Positions 12,487-32,340 of a stretch of DNA of 64,000 nucleotides are shown here, piece by piece. Each line of letters starts with the position of its first letter. Position 1 is the stretch's first letter. A model generated the notes under the pieces. It ran no database searches. It saw only the letters and a program-made list of their open reading frames with translations, and was not told where the DNA came from. The position numbers and the translations under genes were made by a program. Source of the stretch: Vanilla planifolia (taxonomy: Eukaryota; Streptophyta; Magnoliopsida; Asparagales; Orchidaceae); contig CM043872.1 in the NCBI GenBank assembly GCA_023846275.1, forward strand, positions 11,959,170 through 12,023,169. The letters are read 5' to 3'.

Positions 12487-14834
12487 CTAGTGTACCGTAT
12501 TACTTGTACTCGGGATTGCATGTACCATAATGATCCGTGTTTGTTCAATGCTTTCAACTTTACTCTCGTATAAGGTTTTGAAAAATATATTTTGCATAAA
12601 TAAAAAAGAAAAAGCTTTTTTTGTTTGAATTTGAATATGTTGAAGGTTCAGTTTAGTTTTTATTAACTAATAATAGCGGTACGTATACTAAAATATGAAT
12701 CCTTAAAAAGAGTATTAGCTCAACCATGTCCTAGAAGACAAAATGATGTTAAGCCAAAGCAAAATGAAAGGCAATATGCTAGAGATATTTGATATACTAG
12801 CCAAAGTGCTATAACCGACTCACATAAATGAGTGGATGCTTATATTGGTGAGTAGGTGTACTAAGGTGCTTGATGTTTCAAAATGAGCTTACAAATTAGT
12901 GACTATAAATGTTATATCCTAAAATTTTATTTTCTATGTTATATTTTAAATATTGAAATTAAAATATTATAAATGTAAGTATAGACAACTTAAAAAAATA
13001 AAGTTTATGTTTAGAAATTTTAATTGAGATGAATTTAAGTATTAATATTTAATCATATCTTAAAAAATATGATAGTTTACAAAAGGTGTCAAAATTATAA
13101 ATTATAAAATTTTTAAAGAATTTCTTAAGATGAATCTAATAGTGTCTAATTTGTAATTTCTAAAAATCTTTTTTTTTTTTTTGAATTTTTGAAATGAAAT
13201 GATTAAATGTGTGTTTTGTAATTTGTTATGAATAATTTGGTATTTTGTTTAAATATAATAGGCACTTTTTTATATTTATTTAACATATTAAATAAAGAAT
13301 GATAAGAGAGAGATAGTAAGGTAGTTGAGAAAAGAAACAAAAGATAAAAAAAGAAGAAGGAAATTTAGTTCGTTGTGTAATGGGAAAAGAGAATTGAGAG
13401 GAAAGAGAGAAGAGAGAAGATATTGATAGTAATTTAGAAATTACAAAAGTTGTTGCTATTTTTATTAGAATAGAAAGAGCATGGAGTCATAACAAGAAGG
13501 AGGACTAAAGGAAACAAGGAAGAAAAAAGCTGAATTCAATGGCATTCTAAGTTTTTAATAATGTTTTATCTAATATTAATTATTAAAATCTTGATTTAGT
13601 GATTCTAAAGATGTCCTAAATTAGAATTACAAAAAAAATAGAGGTTTCACAATATTTCACTTGTCTGTTCCAAGAAAGCATATGATACATTGAGCTAATA
13701 TACAATATATCGAGCTACGTATACCAAATGCCAATTTAATAGATGATATATGGGATGAGAAGCAAATGGCATATGGTATGTTGATTTTGATGTACTACTA
13801 TACATAGTGGTTGGATGTATATTACATTGATTTGATGTATAGTACATCTAAGTAAAGAAGTTTTGGAATTACTGAAATTTTTTTAAATTTAAAAAAATTG
13901 GAGTGAAAAAATAAGTTATTGAAAAAGAAAAATTGAATATATTGTAACAAAAGTTTGTATAATAGTATTGTGTAAAAGTCAAGAAGGCTTGAAAAAAATA
14001 TCCTCATCAAAATTAGATAGGCAAATGCATTATTGTAATCTAAATATATTGTGATTAGTTTATCCTTATGATGCATTTTATTGTATATTACATTATGGTA
14101 TACAATATGATATCAATTTAGTTTTGCTTTATATTTATATGGCTTAAATTATTATTTATTATTCTCATATTACTTATTTTTTGTGAGAGGCATTATATCT
14201 ATCACATCAAGCATGTATGTCTCCATAAGATAATAGAAATGATAATGGTTTATGATAAATAAAATAAAAAAATAAAAAAAATTAGATTAAAGATAAAAAT
14301 TTTATGACATGATAAATGATATGAAAAATATTAATGGTATATTATATAAAATATTGGTTTCCTTAAAATATTATATAACAACTGGTAGATATTTGAGATT
14401 TTTAGTAGATTATTACTATATTTTATGTATGATTTTAGTATTAGTTTTATATTATATCTTAATATGAGATAGTATCATATATGATATGAATTCCTTGATT
14501 TTGGCCACTAGTATTGTGTGTAGGATGGGGTAGTGGTCTTAACCCATACCTTTATTTGATTACATATTTATGTCTAATATTCTACATAGGGAGACAAGCG
14601 TGATATTAGAGTTATATCTTTATATGTTTTTGATATCAATAATATTGATACATATGTAAATATTTATAATTATGAGATGTGATATACTTAAAGAGTAAGA
14701 ATAATGATTATAAGATAAATAAAATCTTAAAAAATGAAATATTTTATGAAAATATTATTTTAATAAGACATGAAAAAATGAATACCAAAAGAAATATTAA
14801 GTCATTTTTTTTTGGCATGGCTTTATGCATGAAT
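12487..14834. other. AT-rich intergenic DNA
   Basis: No gene seen. Purine-rich stretch at about 13.3-13.5 kb (GAGAGA/AAGAAG runs) and otherwise A/T-rich filler. Confidence 0.55.
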
Positions 14835-14839
14835 ACAAC
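14835..14839. repeat. Left target-site duplication ACAAC
   Basis: ACAAC directly before the TGTTACACC terminus; the same five bases follow the other terminus at 17981-17985. Confidence 0.8.
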
Positions 14840-17800
14840 TGTTACACCCCATTTTTTCCTAGGCTGATTTTTGGCATACATTTTTTTTTTTTTTTTTTTT
14901 TTACATATAGACAGCTCAGATCGTCCCATACCAACCTGAGTAGCCTACGAAAAACATAGGATATAACACATCATTACACACCTACTTTCCTTAACAATGT
15001 GGATCCCATCTCCCGGGTACACCGTCAAATCAGGTTCATGACTCCTGAATTAACAGATGGACTCGCGCAATGTTACTCCTGCTAGACCCAATACTTCTAA
15101 CCCATACCGATAGGAGAACCGGTCTAATAGAAGTCTGAACCCCCACGGTTAAGTTCCATAGTCATGTAATGACCTCACCATCAAAAATAAAATACATAAC
15201 ATCCTCAGATAAAATATGGCACTCCACACACTATACCACCAAGACAATAAAGTAAAACAGTAAATGGAAACTACATCACATCACAAGAATAAGATCCAAG
15301 TCCAACAAATACAATATCATCCAACTAGATACATAAGTCAGAATCACCCTCACATAATACAAGACATAAAAATAACAGTCTCACTGAATACATCCAACAG
15401 CAACAATCAACTAACCAGAATGTCTCGGATAATCACAGATCAGATCTCCTCCACTAGCCTACTGATCACGATCCACCTAAAGCTGGGTGGCGTCAAGTCT
15501 GCCGAGCCACTGGAAAAATATAGATAAAAAGGAATGAGCTACGCCCAGTAGGAAAGACAGCTAGTAAAAACTCACATGCAAGAGAAGGATAATAGTAAAG
15601 TATAGGAATATAGCATAACAATGTAGGGTGGAAAGGCACTCTCAGTTCCAGACTCTGACCATCCACAGTCACCCCCAGTCACAACAGAGTAGCTCTCCTC
15701 TGTGCTCCCAGGTAGCATGCCAGCGGGACACGCCCATCTCTACGCACGCATGGCGCCTAGCACCCGACACCGCAGCGTCTCTCGTTAATCAATCTTCTGG
15801 AGACTATAGACAAACCCGTCACATAGATCTCTAGCCAACGTGAGACACCCTGGCTAGCCACGGCGAGTCACCCCTGCCGCTGCCACTCTCAGGCGCGCAG
15901 GCCTACACTCGTGGACCAGAAGAGGTCGACTCAGCCACCGTCCCAAGGAGTCCTCTACCAACAACTTCCATAGAAGCTCACGCCCCTATAGTCATTGTCA
16001 ATCTCTAACTCCAAGATTCGGCAACATGTGTCCAGGTACGACAAGGCGCATACCAATCCACATGTATACTGTGGAAGCTAAGTCTGAACCGCACAGTTAC
16101 CTACCACAACTACCCTAAAACATCATATAGGGTCTATAGTAGTCCGGTCCAGTATGCCAATCCATAAAATATGCCAACACTGAGTAAACTGACTCAATCC
16201 ATGCTATTGCCATCCAAGCAATACAACTATACCAGTTACTGACTGTTCTGGTAGCATCCATGTACCATACCTCTGTATGACTACTTTCAACTGTACTGTC
16301 GTCACTGATAACATTTTTCCCTACTTCAGGAAATTTTTAAATTCCGTAATCAATTTCCGTCTTTATCCATTTTTTCGAAATTCGGAATAGTTTCCGAATT
16401 TAAATTCCACATATATCCTTTTTCCAAAAATTCGGATTAATTTCCGAATTAAATTTTTCGCTTATCCTTTTTATTTCCGAAAATTCGGATTAATAATAAA
16501 TTTCCGAATTTTCCTTCCGCTTCTCTCTCCTCCGTGCCGCGCCGTTCGTCCGCGCCGACTCCCGCTGAACCGGTTTTCGCTGCCGGTTCGGCTTTCGCGC
16601 CGAATCCCGCTGAACCGGTTTTCGCTGCCGGTTCGGGCCTTCGTGCCGTTCGTCCGCGCCGAATCCCGCTGAACCGGTTTTCGCTGCCGGTTCGGAACTC
16701 TCGCGCTGAACCGCGACACCGCCGAACCAATTTTCTTAATAATCCGTTAATTGGATTTATTTTAATTACTAATAAAATAGCGTAAATACCATTAATTACT
16801 TAATTAAATTTGTAATTATCTAAACCCTTCTCCTTCCTCGGTCCGACGCCCGCGAAACCCTAGCCGACGCAATCGCCGACCAAATCAAATTCTTCCGCCG
16901 ATTTCCGGCGACCGCGAACAAGGAGAAACAAAATTCTATGTTCATACTATCCTAATGTTTCAATAATGTCACTAATTTCTAAGGATTCAATTAAAATTTT
17001 CCACCAAAGGAGTTTCATCCGATCCCCAATTTGACAATTTGCGAAATTAAACAATTCCAGCATACGATACTACCTTAACATGAATAAAGCACATAATCAA
17101 TTTCAACACATGCTTGGTAAACTTCCCGAATTCGACAGCATAATAAATTTTTTTATTTCGAAAACCCTAAACATGCTAAATTCAATAATTGCATTAATCA
17201 ATTCCAAAAAAACCACAATTCACATGCTCTGGTAGTTAATTGCAAAGTAATTCATATTTTTAATTCGCTAATTAACGAAATTTAAACTGAATTTCCTACC
17301 TTTCTTCTCCGGCGACGGTGGCGACGGTGAAGCTCGCACGCGACCAACCGCTGCTCCTCGCCGCACGAAACCGGTACCAATCGATTCTCCTCGATCACGC
17401 GAACCTCCAGGTATAAAAAGCCCCTTGAAAGGCTGCCGGAAAATATCGCCGTCCGCCGCGAATGCCTCGTCTCCGGCCGCCGTTCGAAACCCTAAGGGTC
17501 GAAACGGTTCGGGTTAAATACCCCGCTTAAACCGGTAATAACCCGTTAACGACCCATTAAGTGCCGGTTGACCTGCCAAAACGCCGTTTAACCTTCGATC
17601 AGCCGGTTAATCTCCACCGCTGATCTCGTCCGTCCGATCCGCTTATCCGCGGCTTATCCAAACGCACGCGCAAACGCACTCGGCGAACCGCCCCCGCCTT
17701 CGCTGAACCGCTCCGGTCCGGTTCACGCGCGGTAAAAACCAATTTTTCCGGTTTTAAAAAAAAAAATCTAATTAATAGATTTTCGAATTTCCAAAAATCC

Positions 17801-17980
17801 AATTAAACAGGGAAAATTACTTAAAAATTCCTCGGTGCATCCGAAAAATCCCCAGAAAATTTCAGAAATTCTAATAGCCTCCAATTGAGCTCCTGGCTCA
17901 TCCTACTGTCGATCTGAAATCATCCAAGCCAAAAATTAATTTATTAAAGATTAACATAAAAATTTTTACTGGGTATAACA
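14840..17980 (-). mobile_element. Solo LTR, 3141 bp, probably Ty3/gypsy
   Basis: The block begins TGTTACACCCC and ends CTGGGTATAACA, i.e. TG...CA termini, and is flanked by perfect 5-bp duplications ACAAC. There is no coding sequence, primer-binding site or second LTR, so this is a solo LTR left by recombination between two LTRs of one element. It contains a run of about 22 T near the left end (14880-14902), a GC-rich island at 16.5-17.75 kb in otherwise AT-rich DNA, and three copies of a 28-bp GC-rich unit. The minus orientation is a guess from the similar layout of the complete gypsy element in this window (AT-rich promoter side at high coordinates, GC island inside). The short open frames in the GC island are artefacts of stop-codon scarcity. 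Confidence 0.8.
16564..16695. repeat. Three copies of a 28-bp GC-rich unit
   Basis: Identical 28-bp copies at 16564-16591, 16609-16636 and 16668-16695, separated by 17 and 31 bp. Each starts GCTGAACCGGTTTT and contains GCCGGTTCGG. The AACCGGTT core is palindromic and the unit carries CCGGTTC/GAACCGG inverted parts. Confidence 0.85.
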
Positions 17981-17985
17981 ACAAC
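17981..17985. repeat. Right target-site duplication ACAAC
   Basis: Matches the five bases at 14835-14839 and marks the insertion point of the solo LTR. Confidence 0.8.
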
Positions 17986-19362
17986 TCAACTTTTTAATTT
18001 CATTATTTATTAGAATTTAATCAATTCTATCATTATCATATTACTCTTATTACTAAAATGTGTTTTACTTATTGATTTATTTGTTAAACTCTTTAAAGTC
18101 TCATTCTTATTCTTACATCACAATGCTTATTTCTACATCACCTAGAGAAAGAGCTAAAGAGATAAAGAGAGATCATGGTGAAATAGATGGTACTCACACT
18201 TAATAGGAAGTATAGGTTTAAGTGCATTAGAGAGGTTATTATATACATATTATATTTGTACTAGTGGAATGATATATATTTGTAGTTTGCATGTGATAAG
18301 AAATTTAAAAATGTAAACAAGAAAGTAGGCTTAGGTGATGAGGGGTGATTTCTTGAGGTTCCAATGTTAGATTAAAAGGATAAGAGTTTTTTTCACTCTT
18401 TGCTCAAACTAATCAAGGATTTATTTATAATAACATCATGCAGGTGAAAGTGAAAACAAGAAAACACCATATCTTGCTATCTATCCACAATAAATACTAG
18501 TAAGTATCATGATATATGATAAAAAAATGAATAGTAAAGTACATTACTACATACAGTGTCTTTATACTCAGAATCATCTTTTATATAAGACTGTCTCAGT
18601 AGGTTGGATGCTTCTTTTAGATTCAGGGATGCTAGAAATCGAGGCATGAGAAGCTCTTTTCTAACAAAGTGATCCTCATCATCTATTAGGAATTTCAACT
18701 ACTCACTATTGATTTGAAATACCTAAGACTGAAGCTTGTTCATTACACTACATAGATTCTCATAATCATTTTTGTGAAAACAGATATGAAAATGATATAT
18801 GTCATTGCTACTTAAGAGGCTGTATCGATGATTGTTACACTCTTGTATTTGATGAGTCAAGCATAAATGTTTATATATCATTTAGGCTTGCTTTAAGTAA
18901 AATTATTAATATTAAATTAAGTCAAGACATGAACTTTAAAATTTCTAAAATAGTGTTCTTCAAGACTCTTAGAGTGATGGCAAGTTTCAAAAAAATTAAA
19001 GACATGCACCAAAATCTTTATACTTGAATATCTCTTTATTTTTCTTGAATTCGATATGTCTAAATTTTAAGATGATGTGGCACATAAATAGTATTAATAT
19101 TTGAAAATATTATAAGTTTAATAATTTTTTAATTTTGATTTTTGGGCAAAGCATTATTGATGAAAAGTATAGACATCGGTATTTGATTTTTTAAAATTAT
19201 TTAGGAATTATTTTTTGCGAATTTCTTTTCATAGTCATTTAAGACACTTGTAATACTATCATAATCTAAAATTATTTTAGTATACTTATATTCAAAATTT
19301 TGGTACAAAAACTCTCACAAAACACTATAAAACCACTTTAATCTCGGGAATTTTCACTGTAG
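17986..19362. other. AT-rich intergenic DNA
   Basis: No gene, RNA or defined mobile element seen. Confidence 0.5.
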
Positions 19363-20705
19363 TGTTGGGAGGGTCGACCCGACCCGACGGCTGGTCCGTC
19401 TAGGCTTTAAGGATTTAAAAAATAAAATAAAGTAAAAATTGTTTGATAGACCCGAAAGGGGCGAGCAAAGCCCAAAGGCCGCAGGAAGAGCTGTTGAATG
19501 GAACAAGTGAGAAATCATCCCGTACCTGAACGGAACAAGTGCGAACTCAACCGACAGAGAAAGCAGACCAGAGCAAGCACGAAATCAAGCCAACCAGGAC
19601 CAAATGATGAAATCTTGGTCGAGGAAGCGGTGAGCCAACCACAAACGGCTCGAGAGACATATGAACCGAAAGTGTTATAAAGAGCAATGACAAATACATT
19701 TGAACGATGTAGGACTAAATTTCCATTCGATTGTCAAAGAAGGGGGAATGGCAGGCGCGATCGGACGGCTTAGATTAATCAAGGTAAATTACTGTTTGAT
19801 AACAGTAAAGTGCCAAGCAGGAGATTCGAACCTGAGCCAGATATGCAAGGGGATGCGGAACCACAGTAGTAAGTTTCTATTTTAGCTGATTTCTGGACAC
19901 ATTGTTTTAATACATGTAGGACAACCAACGCACGATCCAATGGCCCAGATCAAGGCCTCTTAGATCCAACGACCAGGATTGATCTCGAACGATAAATTCG
20001 AGATTCAATCAGAAACGTCCATTTCAGGCTCCAAATCGAACAGTGACTGCTTTGTGTCCTTTACCTAAACTGCTAGTTCATCTTAGAGCCGTTGGGAGTG
20101 GATTTAGAGCTCAAATTAAGCTCTATAAATAGGGAATGATGAAGAACTCCTAGAGGTTACCATTGCTAAGATTTCAAAGCTTTCAAATCACAATATCGAA
20201 CAATTCCAAGTGTATACGATGCTTCCAAAGTCACAAAGTGAAAAGTTGCAAGAAAGAATCCAAAATTAGAGGTTTTTGCTTTAACTATTTTTCAATCTCT
20301 ATTCCTCCCTCATGTGTGTGCCTCATATTTCTCTTAAAATGGTCTCAAGTTTTGTCATTTTTTGTATTTCTTTCTTTGGGGTAAGGGCATCCCGACAATT
20401 GTGCAAAAGCCTGGGGTTTGAGTTGAGCCTAGAAAAACTCAAGTAGGTTCGGGATTAGTCGTAGGTAAAATCCTAAGTAGATTTGAGGTGAACCGTACGA
20501 AAAACATTGCTTGTAATTTGGTGATTTTAGTGATTTTTTTCCAACACCAATTGGAGGTGGATATAGACTCGATTTTGAGTCGAACCACCCTAAAAATCTT
20601 TTGCGTACTATTCTTTCTTATTCTTGTTTAAAAGAATTAACTTTTAATTGAAACCGAAAATCGAAAGAAAATTTTATTTACCACAATTCACCCCCCCTGT
20701 GAGAT
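19363..20705 (+). mobile_element. Copia (SIRE-like) LTR, solo or truncated
   Basis: Begins TGTTGGGAGGGTCGACC and has the layout of a plus-oriented copia LTR. A core promoter TATAAATA lies at 20124-20131. It is followed by a leader-like stretch and a TGGGGTTTGAGTTGAGCC region. The end is a stretch with CGAACCACCCTAAAAATC and then AATTCACCCCCCCTGTGAG. That last signature is typical of the 3' end and junction of SIRE/Maximus-type LTRs. I could not find a second LTR, a tRNA-iMet primer site or a convincing target duplication, so the right boundary is approximate. Confidence 0.5.
20124..20131 (+). promoter_or_regulatory. TATA box inside the copia-like LTR
   Basis: TATAAATA in the context GCTCTATAAATAGGG, a textbook plant TATA context, placed inside a plus-oriented LTR. 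It would start the element transcript. Confidence 0.5.
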
Positions 20706-20826
20706 TTTCTTAAGCACAAAGAACTTCAATGATAGATTTCACCCGTTGGCCCACTTAAGTATCCCCTTGAGAGATCAGACTGGGTTCTAAGATTAGGCAC
20801 CTTCGATACCCAAGGTATGGGTGGGT

Positions 20827-21762
20827 CTACCATAGGTAAGTTGAGCTTAATTGGAAGTAGTAAGAGATCAAAGTTGCAAAAAACGTAGAGATGCTGTGGA
20901 GAATAAAATTATCCTTCATTTTCGCCGAACTGCTCAAATTACTCAAAGTTATCACACCCCTCTCAATCATAAATTGGACTAAGCCAGAACCGATAAGATA
21001 CTTTTGATTCAATTAGGAACATCTTTTCTTGACATCGGACTTCTGCTTCTAAATTTCATGAACATCAAACTCCATATTAATGCTATTTTGAATCCTACGT
21101 GATTGAAACAATTTAGATTGAATTCAGACAGATGACTCTAGTTGTTCTATCAAGGTGGCTACACGAACAACTGGGAGAAAGTCAAGTGTGTGAAAGACCA
21201 TACCTAGCACATGAACTAATAAAGCTTCTAAAGTATAATGACCAAATTCATATAGCAATTCTATATCCTCCTTTTTTTGAAGACTTGTCTTGAGATATTT
21301 CATTGCCATGACTCCATATTGACGAATTAGTAACTTGATGACACTAGGTACCGTCTTGAAAAGAGATTTCTCATCGAACTTCATTTTCAGGTCTTCTATC
21401 TCCATTTGGATTTCTTTCAAATTGTTTGTTTCCAATGGAAATCTTGCTTTATTTTGATTCAACATCCCTATAACGATTTCCTTATATTTGGAATTTGGAG
21501 TATGACAATCATTCACTAACTTAATCTAAGGAGCATCATCAAATAACCTTTCCCAAAACTGTATCGAATTAGAACCATCAATCCTAAAACTACAAAATGA
21601 ATTAGAACCATATATCCCAGAACTACAAAATGAATTAGAACCATATATCCCAGAACTACAAAATGAATAAGATTTTGAACTAAGAGAGCCCATATTTAAT
21701 GCAATGGGGGGTAGCATATTTATAGCCGTCATGCAAGGCTTGTTCATAGTTAGTGTCATCAT
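20827..21762 (-). pseudogene. Decayed open frame of unknown family
   Basis: Three open segments (21762-21526, 21516-21124, 21012-20827) lie in the same minus-strand frame, broken only by a few stops (the first is a TAG near 21527). Together they span about 310 codons. The N-terminal part has a threefold repeat of about 12 residues built on SFCSSGIYGSN (21690-21580). The middle is charged and helical (KEIQMEIEDLKMKFDEK, then KYLKTSLQKKEDIELLYEF). The C-terminal part is hydrophobic. I do not recognise the family. Frame continuity over 0.9 kb in AT-rich DNA argues for a once-coding sequence. Candidates are a transposon accessory protein or an endogenous viral element; neither is shown. Confidence 0.45.
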
Positions 21763-21864
21763 GAGTTTAGAAGTGATTTAGTTTTGCCACACCATGCACA
21801 AAGGGAATCGAACCCAATTCTTCCACAACCCCCCCTCTTGTTTGGTTGTGTATAGTGATCTATT

Positions 21865-22384
21865 AAAGGTGTACACAAAGCTATGTTTCCTTTTTGTGAA
21901 TCATGTGGTGTAGGGGGTCATTTTCTCAAGGATATTATATAAGCTAAAGGTGTACACAAAGGTTTGTGTGTTTTTGTGCAGTTCGGACCTTACTATTGGG
22001 AATTTTTTTTGGCCCTATAATAAGCCATGGCCGCCAACCCGTTTGGACATATGTTTGTCATATGTCCTTTAAACATGGACAATGCAAGTCATTATGCACG
22101 TCTATTATAGAGACAAACCTCTAGATTTGGTCTTCCCCTAAAGGTGTATACGAAGCTGTGGCCCTTAGGATATGTGTTCTCTTAAAGGTGTACACAAAGC
22201 AAGTTTTCTCCTAAAGGTGTACAAAAAGGAGATTTGACTTTTTTCTCCTAAAGGTGTACAAAAAGAATGTTTGGTTTTTCTTTATTCATTATATTATGAT
22301 ATAATGTACTTGATTGTGATGTTTATTTTTTTAGACCCCTAATAAATAGTTGTGTATAATTTTCTCCTAAAGGTGTACAAAAGA
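21865..22384 (+). repeat. Seven dispersed copies of AAAGGTGTACACAAAG
   Basis: Copies at 21865-21880, 21946-21961, 22140-22155, 22184-22199, 22213-22228, 22250-22265 and 22369-22384. They vary only in the second half (ACACAAAG, ATACGAAG, ACAAAAAG, ACAAAAGA). Most are preceded by a pyrimidine stretch ending CTCCT or CCCCT. Spacing is irregular (29-179 bp), so this is not a simple tandem repeat. The centre GTGTACAC is palindromic. All copies have the same orientation. They lie just upstream of the start of the decayed minus-strand frame, which fits, but does not prove, a promoter or leader region of the same lost element. Confidence 0.75.
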
Positions 22385-23588
22385 GGGGGTGTTTTTTTCT
22401 CTCTCTTAGATAAATATATGGCCCATATTCCTAACTTCTTACTTAATTCAAGTGCATCACATCACTAAAAATACAATTGTCATTCTCTAGAAAGAAATAT
22501 TTCATTATTCACATCATCTTCCTTATCCTCTTCAACCATATATCATTTTCAACACAAATCTAGATTAAGAAAACTTACTACTCACAGTCTAAGAACCCTA
22601 AATACTACAACTATCAATTCTCACATCCATGATAATAATCTACTCATATGGCTTAGCAAACCATCCATTTACAAATGCCCCATAGAACATTGTTACAACC
22701 CTCCCAAGGCATGTCGCTCCTTGTTTGTCCTCAATGCCTCATAGGTTCAACAATAATATTGATGATTGCAATCTTCTCAATTATAAAGGGCATAAATATA
22801 TCTTCATCCTATTTAATATATGTTGCATTTGAATATTTCAAAAGGCTTGATTTACTCATCCAATTATGGATGTTATGCACTCTTCATTTATTTACAAGAA
22901 TTCTATTATATACATATAATTAATTTATATGCATTTTATATCTGTTTTCTATACTTAAGAATATACATATTTATAATATGTTGAATGTGAAGATTTCATA
23001 ATACATACATAAGGGTAACTATTTGAAAATTGTGCACATTCAAAATTCATTCTCATAAAACTTTGTATTATAAGGTATAAAAATTTTCTGTTGTAAGTAC
23101 ATTTATAGAAAGTTTTTAAGATTTTAAATTTAAGAGCCTATTAATTGTGTATATCACCATTTTCATTTTGCTTTATAAGATCAATTAGGTACTTTTGAGT
23201 ACCATAAATTGTTCTTATGTAGTAACGTAATTCTTTTCCATTATACGGGACACGTGTCAAATACATGTACTCGTGCGTATCCCTTGATGACCGGTACGTG
23301 CATGTAACATCTTTCCACAATTAATAAGGCTGTCACGCAATTAGCAAATTTGCAACGCAACAGCAAACAGCTCACCGTTATCGGATCAGCAATTATTATT
23401 CCTCATTAAGGTTTCAAGAATAGTCAGATGGAATCGGATGCCGAAAGACGAAACCTGGAGAAATTATATTCCACCACGAATTTCCAAACATGAGAAGGAA
23501 AGAACAAAATGCATGCAAATCAAACGGCTATCTGAGCACTAAAGATGCAAAGCCAAATGAAAGCTACAAGCTTCGTGCGCACAAGGTT
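22385..23588. other. Intergenic DNA downstream of the MADS gene
   Basis: AT-rich, no gene seen. The last 250 bp before the MADS stop codon probably contain its 3' UTR. Confidence 0.45.
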
Positions 23589-24266
23589 CTATCCCCAGAT
23601 CGAGAACCCTCGTTCGATCCCCTGTGTGCAAAACCCCCCGCCGGCCGCCGACGTGAGGTACAGCCCATTGTAACTGCCGAGGTACCCTCCACCGCCTCCC
23701 CTCATTACCTTTTCCTCCAAAGCGGCAGCCATCTCCATTTCCTCCCGCCTCGCCGCCACGCTCCTCTTCAACCCCTCGAGTGAGCACTGCGCTCTCTCTA
23801 GCTCTTCCAATCCCAAGTCGTGCACCTTCACGTCGAATGACAGCGCCCCCCCCGCCGCGCCTACCTCTTCCTCCAACATCGCTCTCCTCTTCCTCGCCTC
23901 CTCCAACCTCTCGCAAAGCGCCGCGTGTTCCTCGTTCAGGCGCTGCAGCCTGTGCCCGTCGATTCCCTCTCGCAGGAGCCCGTGGTTGGTGAGAGTAGTG
24001 GGGCAGCTAGCGTTGCTGCCAGCGGCGAAGCGGCGGATGATGTAGTCGAGGGAGGGATGGCCGAAGGAGAAGGGTTTCCCAGCAGGAGAGAACACGACGA
24101 TGCCGATCTCGGCACGGCAGAGGATGGAGAGCTCAGTGGCCTTCTTAAAGAGGCCGGCTCGACGCTTAGAGAAGCAAACCTGTCGAGCCTCCTCGTTCTC
24201 AATTCTTTTCATGGCTATTTTTTGTCGGCCCATGCTCTGTCTCTTCTTTCTCACCATGATTGTCAT
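23589..24266 (-). CDS. Type I (M-alpha) MADS-box factor, AGL61/AGL62-like
   Basis: A single-exon frame of 225 residues. The MADS domain starts near residue 12 ([20 protein letters not shown]) and runs to about residue 72. It has the DNA-contact helix ([19 protein letters not shown]) and the strand [20 protein letters not shown], the last part being characteristic of the AGL61/62 subgroup. No K-box follows. Residues about 105-190 form a charged, probably coiled-coil segment ([22 protein letters not shown] and [15 protein letters not shown]), and the tail is Gly-rich and ends near FSIWG. Arabidopsis relatives act in the central cell and early endosperm as heterodimers with AGL80-type partners; that role is inferred from the family. 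The ATG chosen is the first; an internal Met at residue 12 would give a minimal form. Coding GC is far above the flanks. A TATAAAAA-type element lies about 165-170 bp upstream (near 24430-24440). Confidence 0.85.
   Translation of the reverse strand: MTIMVRKKRQSMGRQKIAMKRIENEEARQVCFSKRRAGLFKKATELSILCRAEIGIVVFSPAGKPFSFGHPSLDYIIRRFAAGSNASCPTTLTNHGLLREGIDGHRLQRLNEEHAALCERLEEARKRRAMLEEEVGAAGGALSFDVKVHDLGLEELERAQCSLEGLKRSVAARREEMEMAAALEEKVMRGGGGGYLGSYNGLYLTSAAGGGFCTQGIERGFSIWG

Positions 24267-32340
<8,074 letters not shown>

Noticed and set aside
16449-16785. Open frames of 80-93 codons in the solo LTR
   Set aside because: Products of the GC-rich repeat island; not conserved as protein.
21865-22384. 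CRISPR-like look of repeated motif with variable spacers
   Set aside because: Spacer length varies from about 13 to 163 bp, the context is a plant nuclear genome, and no cas genes exist here.
22675-22923. 82-codon hydrophobic frame
   Set aside because: AT-rich, low-complexity hydrophobic residues, no family match, no context.
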